A DNA stretch of 10,583 nt from contig SKHH01000004.1 of the NCBI GenBank assembly GCA_007117055.1, positions 1-10,583 on the forward strand. The letters run 5' to 3'. Made by a program: the position numbers and the translations under genes. Within the stretch, counting starts at the first letter, position 1. Every line of letters starts with the position of its first letter. This DNA comes from Lishizhenia sp. Its GTDB lineage: Bacteria > Bacteroidota > Bacteroidia > Flavobacteriales_D > Crocinitomicaceae. Under the pieces are notes generated by a model, which ran no database searches, was not told the origin of the DNA, and saw only the letters and a list, made by a program, of their open reading frames with translations. Below are positions 1-7,193 of the stretch, piece after piece.

Positions 1-925
1 CAACAATGGGGTATCCGGTTTTTCCTTGTTTCCAAGCTTCAAACTTGTTAGTGTCATTTTCCCAGGGAATAGCATCATATTCTATTTTGAATGACCTGTT
101 TACGGAGTGAGGGAAATGATATATGATCATTTGATAAAAATCACGCCAAATTAGTTCGTTCAGGTATTTTTCGTTTGTATGAGCAACACTGGCTAGTTGG
201 CGTATGGAAATAGTCCCAAAGCGCAAGTGAAGACTTAATCTTGATGTTCCTTTTATTCCTGGTATATCCCTTGTTTTATGGTAGGATTGAATGATTTTCT
301 CATCAAATTTTTTAGCCGGAAACTCAACCGTTTGAGCATCAGAAAACCCCATTTCTTTTAACGAGATTAAAGGTTGGGAATCTTGTCTTATGGCTAAGTG
401 GTTGGTATATTTTTCAACGGGGTAGGATTTTAGATAAAATGAGGATAATTTGTTTTTCCATTTTTTTGAGTAGGGGGTAAATACTTTGTAAGGTGTTCCA
501 TCATCTTTTAAGACTTCATTTTTTTCAAAAATCACATGGTCTTTTTTGCCTTCAAAATGAATTTCGTTGGATTGTAGCATTTCAAAAACGTCCTTATCTC
601 TTTGTTGAGCGTAAGGCTCATAATCACGATTTGTAATTATTTTGTGAATTGGGGTATCACTTTCTTCAATGAGCTTTTTAATTACCTCTAAAGGCTTGCC
701 GTAATAAACCCATAAATCACCTCCTAATGCTTGGTACTTTTTTTTTAGGGATTCTATTTCTCTATGAATGAAAAGCACTCTTTGGTCATTTTTTGGTAAT
801 TCATCTAGAATACTTCTATCGAAGATGAATACAGGTTGAACGTGTTCGTTTTCCTTTAAGGCTTTATATAATCCAGCGTTGTCATAAATCCTAAGATCTC
901 TTCTGTGCCAAAAAAATGTTGTCAT
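1..925 (-). CDS. phrB: Deoxyribodipyrimidine photolyase (cryptochrome/photolyase family), C-terminus cut by window edge
   Basis: Translation of the minus strand from the ATG at 925 gives 308 uninterrupted residues running off the left edge. The family is usually about 430-470 residues, so roughly the last third (most of the FAD pocket) is outside. The protein is a flavoenzyme that uses blue light to split pyrimidine dimers in DNA. Visible signatures are the N-terminal Rossmann-type start WHRRDLRIYDNAGL (residues 6-19), FTPYSKKW near residue 150, TSRLSLHLRFGTIS near residues 227-240, ELIWRDFYQ near residue 260, and AWKQGKTGYPIV at the edge, which precedes the DAGMR segment in relatives. The start codon overlaps the stop of the upstream flavin reductase gene by 4 bases, indicating translational coupling. 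Family assignment is secure. Assignment as a CPD photolyase rather than a (6-4) photolyase or cryptochrome is inference, because the substrate-contacting C-terminal part is not seen. Confidence 0.93.
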   Translation of the reverse strand, partial: MTTFFWHRRDLRIYDNAGLYKALKENEHVQPVFIFDRSILDELPKNDQRVLFIHREIESLKKKYQALGGDLWVYYGKPLEVIKKLIEESDTPIHKIITNRDYEPYAQQRDKDVFEMLQSNEIHFEGKKDHVIFEKNEVLKDDGTPYKVFTPYSKKWKNKLSSFYLKSYPVEKYTNHLAIRQDSQPLISLKEMGFSDAQTVEFPAKKFDEKIIQSYHKTRDIPGIKGTSRLSLHLRFGTISIRQLASVAHTNEKYLNELIWRDFYQMIIYHFPHSVNRSFKIEYDAIPWENDTNKFEAWKQGKTGYPIV

Positions 926-1557
926 AGCTTTTCTCTTTTTAAAGGTTGAGTTGGTTTTGCATACGATAAGCGGATCTCTTTTTGAGGTGAAAAATACGTA
1001 TCTAATCCTATAACTCCGGCACATTCCGCACTGAAAAAATCGATATTTCCATGATCGTTAATTAAACGTTCTGATATTTCTAAGAATTCAATGTTCCCCA
1101 CAATTAGTTTTGTGTTGTTGGCCTTTATATCCAACTCTTCCTTCCATGTAACACCAATTTTAATCGGACTTTCTTTCACAAATGGAGCTAGGAAGTTGGA
1201 CATATATTCCTCTTTTAATAGGACTGCTTCAAATTCAGAGGTGCTTCTATCGTATCGAGCGGAAGTTTGATGCGCTTGTTCAATCATTTTTCTGCTCACG
1301 GCATTAATCGTATAGTAACCTGTGTTTATTATGTTTTCGTACGTGTGTCTTTCAACGGATGTTGGGCGCTGTATAAATCCAATCAACGGAGGGTTAGCCC
1401 CTATGTGAACAACAGAATTTACAATACTCAAGTTGGTTTGGCTATTTTCATTAATTGTACCAATTAAAAAAGCACTTTTTAGTCCACTAAGCGAGTTGAT
1501 TAGATTTGTACGGTATATTTTATCGTAGTTTTTAATGGTGTTTTTATCGATTTTCAT
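922..1557 (-). CDS. Flavin reductase family protein (FMN-binding split-barrel)
   Basis: A 211-residue protein resembling the flavin reductase / DIM6-NTAB split-barrel family, which binds FMN and in many members reduces free flavin with NAD(P)H. Supporting segments are LSGLKSAFLIGT (residues 23-34), the phosphate-binding-like stretch TNLSIVNSVVHIGANPPLIG (41-60) followed by FIQRP, then ERHTYENIINTGYYTINAV (69-87). The family's usual aspects are present: about 200 residues, no signal peptide, cytosolic. The frame continues upstream to a TTG at 1575, but the ATG at 1557 gives the natural N-terminus MKIDK and was chosen. The gene is first of a two-gene unit, and its TGA overlaps the ATG of the photolyase gene. 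It may supply reduced flavin to the photolyase, but that is inference; members of this family act on many substrates and the true one cannot be read from sequence. Confidence 0.85.
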   Translation of the reverse strand: MKIDKNTIKNYDKIYRTNLINSLSGLKSAFLIGTINENSQTNLSIVNSVVHIGANPPLIGFIQRPTSVERHTYENIINTGYYTINAVSRKMIEQAHQTSARYDRSTSEFEAVLLKEEYMSNFLAPFVKESPIKIGVTWKEELDIKANNTKLIVGNIEFLEISERLINDHGNIDFFSAECAGVIGLDTYFSPQKEIRLSYAKPTQPLKREKL

Positions 1558-1645
1558 CCTTGTTTTTTTTACCAACGAATTAGAATGCTTATTTGTTCGT
1601 TTTTTTCTTGTAGTGAAAAATGAGTTAAATGTTTAAAAATATCTT

Positions 1646-1653
1646 TATATTCG
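1646..1653 (+). promoter_or_regulatory. Bacteroidota-type -7 promoter box upstream of the PPIase gene
   Basis: TATATTCG matches the Bacteroidota -7 consensus TAnnTTTG with one change. It ends 22 bases before the ATG at 1676, so transcription would start near 1660 and leave a short leader. It lies inside TCTTTATATTCGCAC (1642-1656), which recurs exactly in front of the threonine dehydrogenase gene. No convincing TTG -33 element is seen at the right spacing, only TTAAATG at 1625-1631. Confidence 0.55.
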
Positions 1654-1675
1654 CACCCTTATAGAAAAAGAAAAA

Positions 1676-3895
1676 ATGGCATTAATAGGAAAAATACGTA
1701 AAAATTCATGGCTACTCGTTGTAGTTATTGGAGTAGCAATGTTGGCTTTTATTTTAGGTGATTTGGAAAGTTTGTTTTCAGGCGCTGGTCAAGAGGATCG
1801 TTATGGTATCGGGACTGTAAATGGTGAGAAAGTTGATGAAAACACCTACAATAATGTGTTGCAAAATGTACGAAATCAAATCTTTCAAAACAAAATGCAG
1901 CAAAGTGAGGGTCAAGCAACCGGTTTAGATGAAAATGACGAACGTAATGCGTTTAGTCAAGCTTGGACAGCGACTGTTGGTGAAAAATTGGTGTTACGAG
2001 AGCTAGATAAAATTGGTATAACCGTGGACGATATTGAGTTAGACAATGTGCTATATGGTACAGATGGATTCTCTCCGTCCCCTGCAATAGCTCAAGCTCA
2101 AATTTTTCAGGATTCAATGACTGGTGAATTTAGTGCGAATCTGGTGCGTCAGTATTTGGAATCTTTAGAGGAGTCTTCAGACCCTGAAGCGATGGAGCAA
2201 TTAACGGGTACACTTGATTACGTAAGACAATATAGAACAGAAGAGAAGTATAATGCGTTATTGAGAGTTGGTTTGCATGCTACAACACTGGAGGGGAAAG
2301 ATCAGTATTTAGCGCAAAAGGAAGTCAAAAACGTTTCGTATGCATTCAAGAGCTTCAGTAAAGTTAGCGAAGATCAAATTGATGAAATTACAGAGGAAGA
2401 CCTTCGGGCATACTACAAGGAAAACAAGAACCGTAAGAAGTACGAGCAAAAAGCTTCTCGAAAAATCAACTACTTCTCTATACCGGTTTATCCAGATGCT
2501 AATGACACGTTAAACACGAAAGAATTTTTAAATGGACTTGTGGAGCGTTTTGAGAAGTCAAAAGATGATTCTTCTTTTGTTATGCGTTTTAGTGAGGTCA
2601 AAGAATTCGAAAACAATAATAGTTTCGCTTATTTCCCTGAAGGAACAATGATGGGGCAAGAAGGCGGAAAAACATATCCTGCAATAATGACTGCGGAATT
2701 CCAAAATGCTGAAGAGGGTAATGTTTTCGGACCTTACTTATCGGATAATGGAATGACAATCTCTAAAGTTGTACGTGTGGTACAACAGCCTTTGGCAACT
2801 GTTCGTCACATCCTTTTAAGTGCAACTAGCGATGAAGAGGTTACCGCTGCTCAGAAGAAAGCAGATTCTATTATTCGTGTAATTCGTGCTCAAAATAATT
2901 TTGAAGAAATGGTAACACTTTTTACGGAAGATCCAGGTTCAAAAAGTACGGGTGGAAAGTATGAGGATTTCGCTGAAGGCGCAATGGTGACCGAATTCAA
3001 TGACTTCTCATTCAATAAACCAATTGGCACCTTGGGAAGTGTTAAAACAAACTATGGGATTCACATTATTGAAGTATTGGGTAGAAGAGAGATTAATACA
3101 CCAATTATGGCTTCTGTAAGCCGTGCGATTCAATTAACTAAATCCTCTATGGACAATGCAAACAGTATTGCATCTTCGTTAATTTATGATTTAGACGATT
3201 ACATGTCAGGAATGTCGATTGAAGGAAAATCAGAAATTTTTGATACCGTAGCGAAAAATAATGGATACACCATTCGTTCCTTAACGATTCAAGACGAAAG
3301 TCCAGCAGTGCAAGGTTTTGGACAAATTGCTGAGGGAAGAATTCTTAGATTGGCGTTCGAGGAAGGTGTCAAAGAGGGTGATATATCTTCTTCTCCGATA
3401 CGTGATAATGATAGAATTATTATTGCATTTGTACGTGAGATCAGAAGTGCGGGAGTCCCTTCTTTTGAAAATGTGAAAGATAACATGCGTTCTGATTTAC
3501 GCAAAGAGCGTCAAGCACAAGTAATTCAAGAAGAAATGATAAGTAGAGACGATTTAGGGGCATTGGCAGACGAAATCAACGGTCAATTCCACACGGAAGG
3601 ATTGACGTTTAGTGCATCGAACACAGCTGCTGGAAGAGAGCCAGTTATTATCGGAACGGCTTTTTCAGGACTTCCTGATGGTGCGTTATCAGTTCCAGTT
3701 AAAGGAAATAATGGTGTTTTTGTATTGCGTGTAGACAATACAGATTATGCACCTGAAACAACTGATTTCTCATCAGAGCAAAATCAAATCCAAACTCAGG
3801 CTAGAACGAATTTTATTAGTCGTTATAGAACGGCGCTTGTGAATAGTGCAGATGTGGTAGATAATCGAAAGTTAAGATCATTTGGGATTAGATAA
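1676..3895 (+). CDS. Membrane-anchored periplasmic peptidyl-prolyl isomerase / chaperone (PpiD-SurA type)
   Basis: A 739-residue protein with one N-terminal membrane anchor (about residues 12-28, preceded by basic residues GKIRKNS), an SurA_N-like chaperone region (about 40-200) and one parvulin/PpiC rotamase domain at about residues 371-471. The rotamase domain keeps the hallmark features VRHILL, the TEDPGSKSTGGKY loop, EGAMVTEF and VKTNYGIHIIEV. The remainder, including about 260 residues after the rotamase domain, is acidic/hydrophilic and probably chaperone-like. The role is folding of exported and outer-membrane proteins at the periplasmic face of the inner membrane. Length and architecture fit Bacteroidota PpiD-like proteins (about 700 residues). 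The gene is monocistronic: its own promoter box lies at 1646 and a strong terminator follows. The ATG is the first in frame and starts the conserved motif MALIGKIRKNSWLL. Substrates are not visible from sequence. Confidence 0.9.
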   Translation: MALIGKIRKNSWLLVVVIGVAMLAFILGDLESLFSGAGQEDRYGIGTVNGEKVDENTYNNVLQNVRNQIFQNKMQQSEGQATGLDENDERNAFSQAWTATVGEKLVLRELDKIGITVDDIELDNVLYGTDGFSPSPAIAQAQIFQDSMTGEFSANLVRQYLESLEESSDPEAMEQLTGTLDYVRQYRTEEKYNALLRVGLHATTLEGKDQYLAQKEVKNVSYAFKSFSKVSEDQIDEITEEDLRAYYKENKNRKKYEQKASRKINYFSIPVYPDANDTLNTKEFLNGLVERFEKSKDDSSFVMRFSEVKEFENNNSFAYFPEGTMMGQEGGKTYPAIMTAEFQNAEEGNVFGPYLSDNGMTISKVVRVVQQPLATVRHILLSATSDEEVTAAQKKADSIIRVIRAQNNFEEMVTLFTEDPGSKSTGGKYEDFAEGAMVTEFNDFSFNKPIGTLGSVKTNYGIHIIEVLGRREINTPIMASVSRAIQLTKSSMDNANSIASSLIYDLDDYMSGMSIEGKSEIFDTVAKNNGYTIRSLTIQDESPAVQGFGQIAEGRILRLAFEEGVKEGDISSSPIRDNDRIIIAFVREIRSAGVPSFENVKDNMRSDLRKERQAQVIQEEMISRDDLGALADEINGQFHTEGLTFSASNTAAGREPVIIGTAFSGLPDGALSVPVKGNNGVFVLRVDNTDYAPETTDFSSEQNQIQTQARTNFISRYRTALVNSADVVDNRKLRSFGIR

Positions 3896-3930
3896 TAACA
3901 AACAGATTAATTACGATATATATATTTTAG

Positions 3931-3956
3931 GCCGTCTATGTTTAGACGGCTTTTTT
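3931..3956 (+). terminator. Rho-independent terminator of the PPIase gene
   Basis: The perfect 8-bp stem GCCGTCTA (3931-3938) / TAGACGGC (3943-3950) closes a 4-base loop TGTT and is followed by six T residues (3951-3956). It lies 35 bases after the stop codon at 3895. On the minus strand the stem is followed by CTAAAATA and not by a T-run, so it is a good terminator only for plus-strand transcription and does not obviously serve the convergent gene. Confidence 0.92.
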
Positions 3957-4060
3957 ATGCGTGTACAATTTTGACAATTCAAGCAGTCGGATTAAAAAAT
4001 ATCGAATTACAATTATAGGATTTACTGTTTTACTCAGCGGTATTTACAAGTTAAAACGAT

Positions 4061-5011
4061 TTAATCAACCTTTGTTTCATCCACGTTTTCAAGCATAACT
4101 TTTACCATTTTTTCTAGTGAAAAGTGAGGTTCCCATTGCCAGTCCTTTTTTGCGTGTGTATCATCAATAGCGTTAGGCCATGAATCGGCTATAACTTGTC
4201 TAAAATCTGGTGAGTAGGAGATACTGAAGTTAGGGATATGCTGCTGAATAGCTTTTGTTAATTCTTTTGGAGTAAAGCTGATCCCTGAAATGTTATAGGA
4301 AGTGCGAATACGTACATTTTCCGCTGGTGCATCCATTAAATTTATAGTTGCACGAATCGCATCCTCCATGTACATCATAGGAAGTGCTGTGTCTTTAGAT
4401 AAAAAAGAAGTATACTTTCCAGATTTTTTTGCGTGATAAAAAATATCGACCGCGTAATCTGTTGTTCCTCCTCCAGGTAATGAAGTGTAAGAGATTAATC
4501 CTGGGTAACGTATACTTCTTACATCAACACCATATTTTTCATGATAGTATGCACACCATTGTTCGCCCGCCTGTTTAGATATACCATAAACGGTTGTGGG
4601 CTCCATAATGGTTCGCTGTGGGGTATTGTCTTTGGGTGTAGTAGGACCAAAAACAGCAATAGAACTTGGCCAAAATATTTTATCGATTACTTTTTCTTTT
4701 GCGAGGTTAAGTACGTTGAACAAACCGTCCATATTTAGTTGCCAAGCAAACGCAGGATGTTTTTCCGCGGTGGCAGATAAAAGTGCCGCTAACAAGTAGA
4801 TTGTGCTTACTTTTTGTTCTTTCACAAGGTGAGTAAGTTTTTCCTTATCCAATACGTCTAATTGAACGTACTGATATTCTTGCAATGAACTTGGTGTTTC
4901 TGATTTCACATCAGATGCGATAACTTGTTCTTTTCCAAGTTTAGAAGCCAATGCAATTACAAGTTCTGTGCCGATCTGTCCTCCTGCGCCAATAACTAAA
5001 ACTTTACCCAT
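4061..5011 (-). CDS. NAD-dependent L-threonine 3-dehydrogenase, short-chain (GalE-like, SDR) type
   Basis: A 316-residue extended SDR protein. It probably oxidises L-threonine to 2-amino-3-ketobutyrate with NAD+, in the cytosol, as the first step of threonine breakdown to glycine and acetyl-CoA (with Kbl, not in this window). Visible are the Rossmann motif GAGGQIG (8-14), an acidic D34 at the end of beta-2 that favours NAD over NADP, IYLLAALLSA (71-80), the SSIAVFGP segment (116-123), the catalytic pair Y142xxxK146 in VYGISK, and PGGGTTDYAVDIF (179-191), characteristic of this threonine dehydrogenase group known from Flavobacterium frigidimaris. Length is normal for the group (about 312-320). 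It differs from the zinc-dependent E. coli Tdh. The gene has its own promoter-like box and a short leader, and is convergent with the PPIase gene. An unspecified NAD-dependent epimerase is the alternative annotation. Confidence 0.85.
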   Translation of the reverse strand: MGKVLVIGAGGQIGTELVIALASKLGKEQVIASDVKSETPSSLQEYQYVQLDVLDKEKLTHLVKEQKVSTIYLLAALLSATAEKHPAFAWQLNMDGLFNVLNLAKEKVIDKIFWPSSIAVFGPTTPKDNTPQRTIMEPTTVYGISKQAGEQWCAYYHEKYGVDVRSIRYPGLISYTSLPGGGTTDYAVDIFYHAKKSGKYTSFLSKDTALPMMYMEDAIRATINLMDAPAENVRIRTSYNISGISFTPKELTKAIQQHIPNFSISYSPDFRQVIADSWPNAIDDTHAKKDWQWEPHFSLEKMVKVMLENVDETKVD

Positions 5012-5033
5012 TTTGTTTCTTTTCGATATAGTG

Positions 5034-5041
5034 CGAATATA
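5034..5041 (-). promoter_or_regulatory. Bacteroidota-type -7 promoter box upstream of the threonine dehydrogenase gene
   Basis: On the minus strand 5041 to 5034 reads TATATTCG, one base from TAnnTTTG. It sits in TCTTTATATTCGCAC (5045 to 5031), which is identical to the element before the PPIase gene at 1642-1656. The box ends 22 bases before the ATG at 5011, the same spacing as there. A clear -33 element is not apparent. Confidence 0.55.
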
Positions 5042-5080
5042 AAGACTTGTTTTAAGATAGTAGTGTCTCTAGGGTAAAAT

Positions 5081-5100
5081 TTTGAAGTTTATACTCCAAA
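5081..5100 (-). terminator. Weak hairpin just after the EnvC-like gene, possible terminator
   Basis: On the minus strand, TTTGGAGT (5100 to 5093) can pair with ACTTCAAA (5088 to 5081) over 8 bp including one G-U pair, with a 4-base loop, starting one base after the TAA of the EnvC-like gene. It is followed by ATTTT only. The stem is AT-rich and the T-run is short, so this may be a weak terminator or a processing signal at the end of the five-gene run. Confidence 0.35.
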
Positions 5101-5101
5101 C

Positions 5102-6394
5102 TTACCGCGCTATCCAAAGGTTTGGATTCAGTTGTTTTACTTGACCATCTTTCACTTCGTGAATTTCGAAATGCGCTACGGATACATTTCCAGATTTATT
5201 AGGCAACAAAGCTCCTAATGGAGTTTTAGTTTGTACAACGGTTCCTTTGGTAACGTAAGCCTCTTGAATATTCGAATAAACACTTCGGTAGTTTCCATGT
5301 TTTACAATAATGACTTTTCCAGCTCCTGGTATGTTGATTACACTTGTTACTTCACCATCATAAATAGCACGAACTACTGCATTTTTAGGAGTAGTGAAGT
5401 CGACACCATTATTTTGGGTAAAAACATTAGGAAGGGTAGGATGGGGGTGTTTGCCGTAATCTTGTGTTATTGCTCCCTTTTCTACTGGCCATGGCAGTCG
5501 TCCTCTGTTTGCGGCAAAATCAGCTCCGGCTAAAGCGGTTTCTTCGGCAACAATAAAAACGGGCTGTTGTTCTTTTTCAAGAACCGTAACTTGTTTAGCC
5601 TGTTCTGCTTTTAGTTTAGCTTCTGCCTCAGCTTTTAATTTCGCAAGTCGAGCTTGTTCTGCTGCTATTTCCGCTTGGATAGCATCTTGAATTTGTTGTT
5701 GAAGTTCTGAATTTTTTTCTTCCTGAAGTCTTAATTCAGCAAGCGCCTCCTGTTCTTTTGCTTTATAGGCTTGATATATCTTTTCTTTTTCTTGTCGCGC
5801 GATTAATATCTCCTCTCGTTCTTGACTTTTTTGATCGGCGAGTGCGAGTTTTATTTTCCTTTCCTGGGCTAATGTTTCTATTTCTTCCGTAATAAGTTCT
5901 TTATTTTGATGGATCAAGCGAAGCTGTTTTCTTTGAATTTCCCCAAGTTTTTCTAAATACAGTTTTCGTTTCAGTGCTTCCTCGATGGATGCAGCACTAA
6001 AAATATACATTAGGTTACCGTATTTGTTCCGCTTTTTGTAAGCATAGACTAATAGATCGGCGTACTGTTGTTTCAATTTTACAACTTCTGCCTCCAATAA
6101 GGCGATGCGTTGATTTTTCTGTTTAATTTTAAGTTCGGAAGCGCGAATTTGATTATCAATATTATTTAAAAGTTGCTCTCTGTACCTTACTTGTTTTTCG
6201 ATGAGTTGCACTTCTTCCAGTGAGTTTTGGGTGTTTTCTCGAGAGGCTTCTACTAATGATTTAGTAGCCGCTATTTGATGTTCCAATCGCTGCTGTTCAC
6301 TTTTTAAGCGATCAGATGCTTTTTGTGCAGTTGCTTCATTAGTAACAATGAAGAGTATCAAAACGCAAATTATATATCTAATCACAGCGGTCAT
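5102..6394 (-). CDS. EnvC-like murein hydrolase activator with degenerate LytM (M23) domain
   Basis: A 430-residue exported protein: signal peptide at residues 1-23 (hydrophobic VIRYIICVLILFIV, then EATA before the likely cleavage), a long Lys/Glu/Gln-rich coiled coil at about 25-275, and a C-terminal LytM/M23 domain at about 297-430. This order and length match EnvC (419 residues in E. coli), which activates peptidoglycan amidases during cell division. The M23 zinc ligands are degenerate: the HxxxD motif reads NNGVD (N328 in place of His, D332 kept), and the HxH motif reads VAH (V406 in place of His, H408 kept). It is therefore predicted to regulate a hydrolase rather than cut peptidoglycan itself. 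The ATG overlaps the end of the DUF4292 gene by 17 bases. Last gene of the run. Its partner amidase is not in the window. Confidence 0.9.
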   Translation of the reverse strand: MTAVIRYIICVLILFIVTNEATAQKASDRLKSEQQRLEHQIAATKSLVEASRENTQNSLEEVQLIEKQVRYREQLLNNIDNQIRASELKIKQKNQRIALLEAEVVKLKQQYADLLVYAYKKRNKYGNLMYIFSAASIEEALKRKLYLEKLGEIQRKQLRLIHQNKELITEEIETLAQERKIKLALADQKSQEREEILIARQEKEKIYQAYKAKEQEALAELRLQEEKNSELQQQIQDAIQAEIAAEQARLAKLKAEAEAKLKAEQAKQVTVLEKEQQPVFIVAEETALAGADFAANRGRLPWPVEKGAITQDYGKHPHPTLPNVFTQNNGVDFTTPKNAVVRAIYDGEVTSVINIPGAGKVIIVKHGNYRSVYSNIQEAYVTKGTVVQTKTPLGALLPNKSGNVSVAHFEIHEVKDGQVKQLNPNLWIAR

Positions 6395-7193
6395 ATTTAT
6401 CTGGAATAGTCAAATATAATACTCTTGGCTCATTTACAGTAGTTTTTGAGTAAGTCATATCAATGTAGATGGTATCTTTTGGTGTGGTAATTCGCACATC
6501 AGACTCTAGTGGGATCTCGAAATCACTTACCCATTCTTTTTGAAAATAATTGATGTCTATAGAAGTACTGTCCGCGGGACTATCAATAATCATGCGCTTT
6601 AAACCTTGTGCGTCATCACTTAAAAAGTATCGGATATACACATCTCCTGATAAATCTTTTTCGGAGCGTCTTAGTCTGCGTTTGTTGTGAGATGAAATAA
6701 TGTAATTATAGGGGTCTTTAATTTGATAGTATTCTTCTTCTGGATCCCACCCTACGGGTAAACCAAGTAATACTTCTTCGATGTTATGATGCTCAAAATC
6801 AACAGAAAAAGTTTCTTTTAAATAACTCATATTTTCTTGGATGTAACAATTATTTCTTCTATCGACAATTGTTAGTGTATCTGGAGTTACCATAGTGTTA
6901 TAAATAGGAATACGAGCAAATGTAATCAAGGCGTTTAACGCGCTGTCAGCACGCATACGAATGGAAGTTTTAAACGATATTTTTAATTCGCTATCACTGT
7001 ACTTAGAACTAATTTTTGTGTAAAAATGCTCAGGTCTTGTTTTAGATAAACTGTCTAATTTTGCAATAAGGAGCTCTTCTTTTATTTTGGGTAATTTATC
7101 TTCTGATTCTTGAATAGAACGATGACTGTATGAGCAAGCACCCAATACAACAGCAGCTACGATAAAATAAAAGCTAGAAATAATTGGGCGCAT
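6378..7193 (-). CDS. DUF4292-family lipoprotein, probable LolA-like fold
   Basis: A 271-residue lipoprotein. From the ATG at 7193 the protein begins MRPIISSFYFIVAAVVLGAC, a signal peptide with lipobox LGAC and C20 as the lipidated cysteine. The frame extends six codons upstream to a TTG at 7211, but that codon is unlikely because the lipoprotein signal is already complete from the ATG. The mature part matches DUF4292: SFKTSIRMRADSALNALITF, then RIPIYNTMVTPDTLTIVDRR (a pattern in which a Thr-Pro-Asp-Thr/Ser precedes a beta strand and a Tyr-containing strand), then EVLLGLPVG. This family is known in Bacteroidota and is thought to have a LolA/LppX-like beta fold; its function is not established. 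The gene overlaps the TPR gene upstream by 20 bases and the EnvC-like gene downstream by 17, suggesting coordinated synthesis with a peptidoglycan hydrolase activator. A role in lipoprotein or lipid handling is only a guess from the fold. Confidence 0.83.
   Translation of the reverse strand: MRPIISSFYFIVAAVVLGACSYSHRSIQESEDKLPKIKEELLIAKLDSLSKTRPEHFYTKISSKYSDSELKISFKTSIRMRADSALNALITFARIPIYNTMVTPDTLTIVDRRNNCYIQENMSYLKETFSVDFEHHNIEEVLLGLPVGWDPEEEYYQIKDPYNYIISSHNKRRLRRSEKDLSGDVYIRYFLSDDAQGLKRMIIDSPADSTSIDINYFQKEWVSDFEIPLESDVRITTPKDTIYIDMTYSKTTVNEPRVLYLTIPDKYDRCD

Noticed and set aside
1267..1467. Plus-strand open frame of 66 codons opposite the flavin reductase gene
   Set aside because: It is fully antisense to a well-supported gene, has no family resemblance and reads like a low-complexity shadow.
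1558..1575. Upstream TTG start (1575) extending the flavin reductase N-terminus
   Set aside because: The extension is six codons of Lys-rich sequence, and the ATG at 1557 gives a normal family start.
3957..4060. Terminator for the threonine dehydrogenase gene on the minus strand
   Set aside because: A run of T residues appears on that strand, but I found no adequate GC-containing stem before it, and the PPIase hairpin lacks a T-run on that strand.
4541..4799. Two overlapping plus-strand frames opposite the threonine dehydrogenase gene
   Set aside because: Both lie antisense to catalytic segments of a conserved SDR protein and overlap each other in different frames.
5231..5533. Plus-strand frame of 100 codons opposite the EnvC-like gene
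   Set aside because: Antisense to the LytM domain; residue composition is not protein-like and no start context supports it.
5510..6330. Repetitive Lys/Glu/Gln codons as a possible DNA repeat
   Set aside because: They are explained by coiled-coil coding in the EnvC-like protein, with no exact tandem unit.
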